Shown here piece after piece: positions 57,960 to 64,000 of a stretch of DNA of 64,000 nt. Each line of letters starts with the position of its first letter. Position 1 is the stretch's first letter. The translations under genes and the position numbers were made by a program. The stretch is taken from contig NZ_OY730248.1 of the NCBI RefSeq assembly GCF_963422545.1, positions 104,775 to 168,774 of the forward strand, given 5' to 3'. The notes below the pieces were generated by a model. It was not told the DNA's origin. It made no database searches and saw nothing but the letters and a program-made list of their open reading frames with translations. This stretch comes from an uncultured Flavobacterium sp. (GTDB lineage Bacteria; Bacteroidota; Bacteroidia; Flavobacteriales; Flavobacteriaceae).

Positions 57960-59885
57960 ATGGCTAAAGATAATAATCCAAATCCGAGTAAATTTAAAAT
58001 AAGTCCCTGGTTAATATATACCGCAATACTTTTAGTTTTTTTATTTATAAGTTTTGCAACCGGAGGATCTAACTTAAGCGAACCTGCTCAATTGACCTCT
58101 TCTAAATTCAATACTTTATTAGAAAAAGGACAAATTGAAAAAGTTATCGTTTATAATAAAGCCGAAGCTGAAGTTTACCTTTCTAAGGCAGCTCTTAAAG
58201 ATCCGGCAAACAAAAAAGTTGCAAAAGATATTTTTGACAGAGAAAATAAAGGTCCTCACTATACTTTAGAAATTGGTAACGACCAAATTTTTCAAACAAA
58301 ACTTGAAAAAGCAGTTGGCGAAGGCAAATTGAAAGATTTCAATTTCCTTCAAAAAAACAACTGGAGCGATATTTTAATCAGCTTACTTCCTATTATCATC
58401 ATTATTGGTGTATGGATTTTCATTATGCGTAAAATGTCAGGCGGCGCTAGTGGCGGTGGCGGACAAATTTTTAACATCGGAAAATCTAAAGCTAAACTTT
58501 TTGATGAGAAAACTGATATTAAAACTACATTCAAAGATGTTGCAGGTTTAGAAGGTGCTAAAGAGGAAATACAAGAAATTGTAGAGTTCCTGAAAAACCC
58601 TGAAAAATACACGAATCTTGGAGGTAAAATTCCTAAAGGAGCTTTACTTGTAGGACCTCCGGGAACTGGTAAAACTTTGCTTGCAAAAGCTGTTGCCGGT
58701 GAGGCTCAGGTTCCATTCTTCTCTTTATCAGGTTCTGATTTCGTAGAGATGTTTGTAGGAGTTGGTGCTTCGCGTGTTCGTGACTTATTTAAACAAGCTA
58801 AAGAAAAATCTCCTGCTATTATCTTTATCGACGAGATCGATGCTGTTGGTAGAGCAAGAGGAAAAAGCAATATGTCTGGCGGAAACGACGAAAGAGAAAA
58901 TACTTTGAACCAATTACTAACAGAAATGGACGGTTTTGGTACTAACTCTAACGTAATTGTTTTGGCTGCAACAAACAGAGCTGATGTTCTTGACAAAGCT
59001 TTAATGCGTGCCGGGCGTTTTGACAGACAAATTTTTGTCGACTTACCGGACATTCGCGAAAGAGCTGAAATTTTTGCAGTTCACTTAGCTCCTATCAAAA
59101 AAGTTGAAGGTCTTGATTTAGACTTTTTAGCGAAACAAACTCCAGGCTTCTCTGGCGCTGATATTGCTAATGTTTGTAACGAAGCTGCCTTAATTGCTGC
59201 TCGTTATAATAAAACTGCAGTTGACAAACAAGATTTCCTTGATGCTGTTGACAGAATCATTGGTGGTCTTGAAAAGAAAAATAAAATCATTACTCCAGAA
59301 GAGAAAAGAGCAATTGCAATTCACGAAGCTGGTCACGCAACTGTAAGCTGGATGTTAGAGCATGCTGCGCCACTTATTAAAGTAACTATTGTACCTCGTG
59401 GACAAAGTTTAGGAGCGGCTTGGTACTTGCCGGAAGAGAGACAAATCGTTAGAACAGATCAAATGTTAGACGAAATGTGTGCTACTATGGGTGGAAGAGC
59501 AGCTGAAAAAGTAACTTTTGACAGAATTTCGACTGGTGCATTAAGCGATTTAGAAAAAGTAACACGTCAGGCTCGTGCAATGGTAACGATTTATGGTTTG
59601 AACGATAAAATCGGAAATGTTACTTATTACGATTCATCAGGACAAAGTGAGTACAACTTCTCAAAACCATATTCTGACGAAACAGCTAAAGTAATTGACA
59701 AAGAAATTTCAGAATTAATTGAAGGTCAATACCAAAGAGCAATTGAAATTTTACAAGAAAACAAAGACAAGTTAAATCAGCTTGCCGATATATTAATTGA
59801 AAAAGAAGTTATTTTTAAAGATGACTTAGAAGCAATTTTCGGAAAACGTACTTTTGACAAAAATTTAGAAGAAGTAGTTTCGTAA
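57960..59885 (+). CDS. ftsH: ATP-dependent zinc metalloprotease FtsH
   Basis: A 641-residue membrane-bound AAA+ protease. Two N-terminal membrane helices (about 15-35 and 138-158) flank a periplasmic domain. The AAA+ domain has Walker A GPPGTGKT near 229, Walker B IIFIDEIDAVG, and the arginine finger region DKALMRAGRFDRQI. The zinc motif HEAGH (His455-His459) lies in the peptidase domain. It degrades misfolded and regulatory membrane proteins. It ends with a strong terminator. Confidence 0.97.
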   Translation: MAKDNNPNPSKFKISPWLIYTAILLVFLFISFATGGSNLSEPAQLTSSKFNTLLEKGQIEKVIVYNKAEAEVYLSKAALKDPANKKVAKDIFDRENKGPHYTLEIGNDQIFQTKLEKAVGEGKLKDFNFLQKNNWSDILISLLPIIIIIGVWIFIMRKMSGGASGGGGQIFNIGKSKAKLFDEKTDIKTTFKDVAGLEGAKEEIQEIVEFLKNPEKYTNLGGKIPKGALLVGPPGTGKTLLAKAVAGEAQVPFFSLSGSDFVEMFVGVGASRVRDLFKQAKEKSPAIIFIDEIDAVGRARGKSNMSGGNDERENTLNQLLTEMDGFGTNSNVIVLAATNRADVLDKALMRAGRFDRQIFVDLPDIRERAEIFAVHLAPIKKVEGLDLDFLAKQTPGFSGADIANVCNEAALIAARYNKTAVDKQDFLDAVDRIIGGLEKKNKIITPEEKRAIAIHEAGHATVSWMLEHAAPLIKVTIVPRGQSLGAAWYLPEERQIVRTDQMLDEMCATMGGRAAEKVTFDRISTGALSDLEKVTRQARAMVTIYGLNDKIGNVTYYDSSGQSEYNFSKPYSDETAKVIDKEISELIEGQYQRAIEILQENKDKLNQLADILIEKEVIFKDDLEAIFGKRTFDKNLEEVVS

Positions 59886-59913
59886 ATTATTCATTAAATA
59901 CACAATATTTTTT

Positions 59914-59955
59914 AAAATCTTAATTCAAAACACCCTTTTGAATTAAGATTTTTTT
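59914..59955 (+). terminator. Intrinsic terminator after ftsH
   Basis: A long stem AAATCTTAATTCAAAA(G) with its complement CTTTTGAATTAAGATTT and a CACC loop, followed by T7. Confidence 0.85.
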
Positions 59956-59962
59956 ATCTTTG
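59955..59962 (+). promoter_or_regulatory. Candidate -7 promoter element TATCTTTG of the LUD-cdsA-psd operon
   Basis: A perfect TAnnTTTG match directly after the ftsH terminator, 39 bases before the LUD gene. Confidence 0.5.
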
Positions 59963-60001
59963 AACGTTTTCAATTAACATGTAAAGTATTTCATATAAAT
60001 A

Positions 60002-60607
60002 ATGAATTTTTTCAAAAAAATATTTGGTTCTAACGACGCCGCTTCTGACGAAGAAAATGAAAGTGAATATGCAGGCAATTCAATTCAGGATAGCCATTTG
60101 TCTATAGACGAAAGGTTCATTTTCAATTTTAAGAAAAATGGCGGTAAATTTTTGTATTGTGAAAACAAACAAGAAGTAGCTGAACAGTTTGAAAATATTT
60201 TAGAAGAAAACGATTGGTTCGAAAATGAAGTTCTTTGTTATGAACCGGGTCTTTTTCATTTATTAGATGAAAATAAGTTACTTTATAATGCACCTGTAAG
60301 GCCTAAATTTCTTTTAGCAACTTGCGAAAATCTTATTGCTGACGAAGGTTCTATTTTGTTTTCATCAAAACAAATCAGACAAAACAAACCAAACGAATTA
60401 CCTGCAAACATTGTAATTATTGCTACAACAAGTCAAATCCTTTCTATAAAAAGCGACGGTTTAAGTGCTATTAAACGTAAATACGAAAGAGATTATCCTA
60501 CTAACATTACCACAATAAAATATTTCGAAAAAGCGAAAGAAGAAGATTTTACCCAATACGGAAGTGTTGCCAAGAATCTTTATTTATTGCTCTTAGAAGA
60601 TCTTTAA
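60002..60607 (+). CDS. LUD-domain protein (LutC-like)
   Basis: A 201-residue cytoplasmic protein. It matches the LUD domain of lactate utilization proteins B and C: ISHLSIDERFIFNFKKNGGKFLYCENKQEVAEQFENIL-like N-terminus, VRPKFLLATCENLIADEGSILFSSKQIRQNKPNELPANIVIIATTSQIL in the centre. No iron-sulfur partner genes of a lactate operon are nearby. In flavobacteria this gene sits between ftsH and cdsA, so its role may differ from lactate oxidation. It is one base from cdsA. Confidence 0.88.
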   Translation: MNFFKKIFGSNDAASDEENESEYAGNSIQDSHLSIDERFIFNFKKNGGKFLYCENKQEVAEQFENILEENDWFENEVLCYEPGLFHLLDENKLLYNAPVRPKFLLATCENLIADEGSILFSSKQIRQNKPNELPANIVIIATTSQILSIKSDGLSAIKRKYERDYPTNITTIKYFEKAKEEDFTQYGSVAKNLYLLLLEDL

Positions 60608-60608
60608 G

Positions 60609-61496
60609 ATGAATGAAACACTCAAGAGAACCATTTCTGGTGCTGTTTATATCGCTTTATTATTAACTTCTATTCTGTTTTCTACAGAGAGCTTTATCAT
60701 TCTTTTTGGTATTTTTCTAATTATTGCAACTTACGAATTTTGCAATTTAGTTAAAATCAATAAAGTGGTTTCTATTTTATTTGTTACGCTGTTTTACTCT
60801 ACTGTTACTTTAACTAGTTTTTATAGAGTAGAAACTGAAAACTATATTAATAAACTTCTAAAAGATAACATTCAAATTACGGTTGATACAGATAAACTAT
60901 TTTCTGTGTTACTTGTAATTACTTTGATGGTTTCTATAAAATGTATTTTCTTTTTATTTGATGATACACAAAGCATCAGTAAAGTATCAAAATATATCTA
61001 TTTGATTGGGTATATTATACTACCTTTTCTTTTTATCACCAAAATTTCTTTCGGAATAAAAGATTATAATCCAAAAATTATTATTGGGTTGTTTGTCTTA
61101 ATCTGGACCAATGATACTTTTGCTTATCTGGTTGGAAAATCAATGGGTAAACATAAATTATTTGAACGCATTTCTCCTAAAAAAACTATTGAAGGATTTC
61201 TGGGTGGAGTTGTATTTGCTGGTTTTGCCGGTTTTTTAATTTCAAAATTGTACATACAGCCCAATCCTGAGTTTAGCAATAAATCTATCTTAATCTGGAT
61301 GATTATTGCTTTAATTGTCAGCATCTTTGGAACAATTGGCGATTTGATCGAATCAAAATTCAAAAGAGTTGCCGGCGTAAAAGACAGCGGCGCTATAATG
61401 CCAGGCCACGGAGGTGTCCTAGATCGACTAGATAGTGTTATATTTGTAGCACCAATTATATTTTTATTTTATCAAATTTTATATTATGTTTCATAA
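60609..61496 (+). CDS. cdsA: Phosphatidate cytidylyltransferase
   Basis: A 295-residue membrane enzyme that makes CDP-diacylglycerol from phosphatidic acid and CTP. About eight membrane helices are predicted. The C-terminal signature is SKFKRVAGVKDSGAIMPGHGGVLDRLDS, with the two metal-binding Asp of the family, preceded by WTNDTFAYLVGKSMGKHKLFERISPKKTIEGFLGG. It starts right after the LUD gene and overlaps psd by 11 bases. Confidence 0.96.
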   Translation: MNETLKRTISGAVYIALLLTSILFSTESFIILFGIFLIIATYEFCNLVKINKVVSILFVTLFYSTVTLTSFYRVETENYINKLLKDNIQITVDTDKLFSVLLVITLMVSIKCIFFLFDDTQSISKVSKYIYLIGYIILPFLFITKISFGIKDYNPKIIIGLFVLIWTNDTFAYLVGKSMGKHKLFERISPKKTIEGFLGGVVFAGFAGFLISKLYIQPNPEFSNKSILIWMIIALIVSIFGTIGDLIESKFKRVAGVKDSGAIMPGHGGVLDRLDSVIFVAPIIFLFYQILYYVS

Positions 61497-62139
61497 AGAA
61501 GGAGGTCCATCCATTTTATTAGGTACTGTTTTTGCTGTTGCCGTAATTTTACTTGCTGAGAAATTTATTGATATCAGTTGGCTGAGAATGCTAGTACAAC
61601 TAGCTGGTTTATTAGTTTTGATTATTATTTTACAATTTTTTAGAAATCCTAAAAGAATCGCAATCAGAAACAGCGATCACATTCTTGCTCCGGTTGATGG
61701 AAAAGTTGTAGTTATTGAAGAAGTTTATGAAGGTGAATATTTTAAAGATAAACGTTTACAAGTTTCTATTTTCATGTCTCCTATTAACGTACACGTTACT
61801 CGTTATGCGATGGACGGAATTATAAAATTCAGTAAATACCACCCTGGTAAGTTTTTGGTTGCATGGCATCCAAAAGCTAGTGAGGAAAACGAAAGAACAA
61901 CTGTTGTAATCGAAAATGATACTTTCGGACAAATTTTATACAGACAAATTGCAGGTGCTTTGGCGCGCAGAATTGTAAATTATGCTCAAGAAGGAATGCA
62001 GGTTATTCAGGGAACTGATGCGGGATTTATTAAATTTGGATCGAGAGTAGATTTATTTTTACCTTTAGGTACACCAATTAATGTGGTATTAGATCAAAAA
62101 GCAATTGGTGGAAAAACTATTATTGCTACAAAAGCGTAA
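61486..62139 (+). CDS. psd: Phosphatidylserine decarboxylase family protein (short form)
   Basis: A 217-residue proenzyme with two N-terminal membrane helices (about 8-25 and 33-51). The catalytic part has ILAPVDGKVVVIEEV, VSIFMSPINVHVTRYAMDG and the self-cleavage site Gly185-Ser186 in FIKFGSRVDLFLPLG, which would generate the pyruvoyl group. The short form is common outside proteobacteria. It converts phosphatidylserine to phosphatidylethanolamine. It overlaps cdsA and directly abuts the acyl-CoA-binding protein gene. Confidence 0.94.
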   Translation: MFHKEGGPSILLGTVFAVAVILLAEKFIDISWLRMLVQLAGLLVLIIILQFFRNPKRIAIRNSDHILAPVDGKVVVIEEVYEGEYFKDKRLQVSIFMSPINVHVTRYAMDGIIKFSKYHPGKFLVAWHPKASEENERTTVVIENDTFGQILYRQIAGALARRIVNYAQEGMQVIQGTDAGFIKFGSRVDLFLPLGTPINVVLDQKAIGGKTIIATKA

Positions 62140-62409
62140 ATGGCAGAAAAAGATTTAGATACTCGTTTCTCTGAGGCTGTAGAAACTGCTTTAAAAATGA
62201 CTCAGGCCTCGTTGCCGCAAGATGTGCAGCTAAGGCTTTATGCATATTACAAACAGGCAACTTTTGGGACGGCTGTGTACAATCAATCTGAAAATTTTGA
62301 TTTACGAGATGCTTTTAAAACTAATGCCTGGATGCAAATAAGTCACATATCGGTCGATGAAGCTAAAGAGAATTACATCGAAATCATTAATTCACTAACA
62401 TCAAAATAA
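62140..62409 (+). CDS. Acyl-CoA-binding protein
   Basis: An 89-residue four-helix protein of the ACBP family, mostly known from eukaryotes. It has LDTRFSEAVETALKMTQASLPQDVQLRLYAYYKQATFG and a C-terminal NAWMQISHISVDEAKENYIEIINSL, with the Tyr and Lys residues of the acyl-CoA pocket (YAYYKQAT). Its ATG follows the psd stop without a gap. It probably supplies acyl-CoA to lipid synthesis enzymes encoded alongside. Confidence 0.93.
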   Translation: MAEKDLDTRFSEAVETALKMTQASLPQDVQLRLYAYYKQATFGTAVYNQSENFDLRDAFKTNAWMQISHISVDEAKENYIEIINSLTSK

Positions 62410-62417
62410 CTAACATT

Positions 62418-63200
62418 ATGGAGAAAAACATTACCCGTTTTGGCATTTTAGCTTCATTTTTTCTATTATTTTCTTGTAATGATAACAATAAGCTAACTGA
62501 AGTTGTTGAGGTTCCGCTGCCAACTAAAGAAGAAAAAATAACCATTGGATCTCCAAATGATGTAAAAGCAGATCCAGGGTCTTTTGAGTTAACAAAACTT
62601 CCTTTTTCTTATGACGCATTAGCGCCGGCAATAAGAACGCTTACTTTAGAAACGCATTATTCTAAACACTATTTAACGTATACGAATAATCTAAACAAAG
62701 AGATTGTAAACACAGAATTTGAGAATATGCCAATTGAAGATATCTTAAAAAAATTAGATCTCAGCAATGCAAAACTTCGTCAAAATGCCGGTGGATATTA
62801 TAATCATACTTTGTATTTTAATATTCTGACTCCAAAAGAACTAACTCCAAAAGATACTTTGGCTAGTTCTATTAATAAAGAATTTGGTTCTCTTAGCAAT
62901 CTTACAAGTCAATTTAAAGGGCAGGCAACAAAACAATTTGGATCTGGCTGGGTTTGGTTAATTGTCGACCTATATGGAAAACTACAAGTGACAACAACAG
63001 ATAACCAGGATAATCCTTTAATGAAAAATGCTGTGATTCGCGGAACTCCAATTTTAGGAATTGATTTATGGGAACACGCTTACTATCTCGATTATCAAAA
63101 CAGAAAAGGAAGTTATATTGATGCTTTCTACCAACATATAAACTGGGAAAAAGTAAACGAATATTATATCGAAGCCCTCAAAAAGGTTAAGAAAGTATAA
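62418..63200 (+). CDS. Fe/Mn superoxide dismutase, lipoprotein-type
   Basis: A 260-residue protein with a lipoprotein signal (ILASFFLLFSC, Cys20) and a 40-residue linker before the SOD domain. Metal ligands fit His in LETHYSKHYLTY, His in GGYYNHTLYFN, and Asp and His in GIDLWEHAYYLDYQNRKGSYIDAFYQHINW. FGSGWVWLIVD is the family core. It disproportionates superoxide outside the cytoplasm, unlike most Fe/Mn enzymes. It is the last gene of the LUD-cdsA-psd-ACBP group and is followed by a terminator. Confidence 0.92.
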   Translation: MEKNITRFGILASFFLLFSCNDNNKLTEVVEVPLPTKEEKITIGSPNDVKADPGSFELTKLPFSYDALAPAIRTLTLETHYSKHYLTYTNNLNKEIVNTEFENMPIEDILKKLDLSNAKLRQNAGGYYNHTLYFNILTPKELTPKDTLASSINKEFGSLSNLTSQFKGQATKQFGSGWVWLIVDLYGKLQVTTTDNQDNPLMKNAVIRGTPILGIDLWEHAYYLDYQNRKGSYIDAFYQHINWEKVNEYYIEALKKVKKV

Positions 63201-63206
63201 AAAAGT

Positions 63207-63237
63207 AAAGCTGGTACTAAAAAAGTACCAGCTTTTT
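63207..63237 (+). terminator. Intrinsic terminator of the phospholipid-SOD operon
   Basis: The stem AAAGCTGGTAC / GTACCAGCTTT has a 7-base A-rich loop and a T-run. Confidence 0.85.
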
Positions 63238-63447
63238 TTATGTCCTTATTTTTCAAACATAGGTACTCTATTAATGACAAATAAAAAATATGACAAAAAT
63301 CATAGCGTATCAATGTATATTCATATATCTTTAAACATTGTGAAACAGCTTCTTTAAATCAAGAATTGTGTCACAAAAGGAACTATATAACTATTTTGAG
63401 TAAACGAAAGATGACTATGCCGGGTGAAACTATTAAAAAAAAGTACA

Positions 63448-64000
63448 GTGAAGATTAAAGCTATTCTCTTATATTTTGTCCTGATAATCTTCTTTTCATG
63501 TGACAATAGAGAGAAAGCCGTTTCTATCAATAATTCTCAAAAGAGTTCGTTTTCAAAAACTACTCCATTACATATCCATAATCAAAACTCTAAATCAATT
63601 GATATAGAGTATTCGTCAGAGCAATTAGATAATAACAAAGGACTCTCTAATAGTTCTATTAATACTATTTTTCAGGATTCTGATAATTTACTCTGGATAG
63701 GAACCTGGGATGGTTTAAACCGATATGATGGCAGCAATTTTAAAATTTACAGACCGGAAGCTAATAATGAGAACAGCCTAAGCAATCAGGTTATTTTAAA
63801 AATAGACGAAGACAGCAATGGAAATATTTGGATTGTTACCATACACGGCATAAATCGATTCGATAAAAAAACGGGCACTTTTCAGCGTTATTATTTTTCG
63901 AGAAAAGATATTTCGCCATTATCTGAATCTGAGTTTAACATGGCTCTTGACTCTTCTAAAAGAGTATTTTGTGCTGCAAAAAATTGGGGAATTGGCTATT
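63448..64000 (+). CDS. Propeller-type sensor, N-terminal part (likely hybrid two-component regulator), 3' partial
   Basis: A frame open to the right window edge, 184 codons visible. From the GTG at 63448 it encodes a lipoprotein-like signal (KIKAILLYFVLIIFFSCD) and then reg_prop propeller repeats: GLSNSSINTIFQDSDNLLWIGTWDGLNRYDGSNFKIYRPEANNENSLSNQ and ILKIDEDSNGNIWIVTIHGINRFDKKTGTFQRYY. Such repeats form the periplasmic sensor of hybrid two-component systems that control PULs. An earlier GTG at 63424 would add 8 residues. The rest, presumably histidine kinase, receiver and AraC domains, lies outside. Confidence 0.85.
   Translation, partial: MKIKAILLYFVLIIFFSCDNREKAVSINNSQKSSFSKTTPLHIHNQNSKSIDIEYSSEQLDNNKGLSNSSINTIFQDSDNLLWIGTWDGLNRYDGSNFKIYRPEANNENSLSNQVILKIDEDSNGNIWIVTIHGINRFDKKTGTFQRYYFSRKDISPLSESEFNMALDSSKRVFCAAKNWGIGY

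Overview
This window is AT-rich, densely coded DNA from a member of the Bacteroidota, most probably Flavobacterium (close in style to F. johnsoniae). The evidence is a SusC/SusD pair with a spanning regulator, many signal peptides and lipoproteins, the Bacteroidota -7 promoter element TAnnTTTG, a lack of strong Shine-Dalgarno sequences, and typical flavobacterial neighbourhoods (rluD-PASTA-ddl-coaD; rsfS-ftsH-LUD-cdsA-psd-ACBP). No rRNA, tRNA, prophage or CRISPR array was seen.

Layout. 1-5.8 kb: a partial YhhN-type membrane protein, small unknown proteins, kdsA (Kdo for LPS), an outer-membrane barrel protein, a YiiX-like papain-fold peptidase, and a Coq4-like protein with a small membrane partner. 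5.8-10.1 kb (minus): an M28 peptidase, a GH43-like enzyme and a glycerophosphodiester phosphodiesterase lipoprotein. 10.1-23.2 kb (minus): a polysaccharide utilization locus (PUL) of regulator, SusC, SusD, a LamG surface lipoprotein, a GH144-type endo-beta-1,2-glucanase, an esterase and a GH3 beta-glucosidase. 23.2-28.3 kb (minus): DUF3995 protein, acetate kinase, phosphate acetyltransferase, CorA. 28.3-29.1 kb: a RAYT transposase gene flanked by two identical 33-nt palindromes. 29-31 kb: dnaK. 31-42 kb: mostly plus-strand housekeeping and stress genes, including an ECF42-type sigma factor with a DGPF/YCII protein. 42-48 kb: rluD, PASTA protein, ddl, coaD and unknowns. 48-54 kb: a DEAD-box helicase, an M14 peptidase and a small accessory island of unknowns with a gene remnant. 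54-63.2 kb: pyrE, birA, rsfS, ftsH and a phospholipid operon ending in a lipoprotein superoxide dismutase. 63.4 kb to the end: the start of a propeller-type sensor, cut by the window edge.

Working together. The PUL reads as a complete import-and-degrade system for beta-1,2-glucan: endo-cleavage outside, SusCD uptake, then GH3 trimming. The nearby phosphodiesterase and esterase suggest that the natural target may be substituted periplasmic glucans of other bacteria, which carry phosphoglycerol and acyl groups. That part is inference.

Intergenic DNA carries several repeat families: four copies of a structured element whose core is a GATRGRAGC box facing an AGCGGAYAGC box, five elements bounded by TTTGCCAC-like ends, GC-rich hairpins, and REP palindromes.
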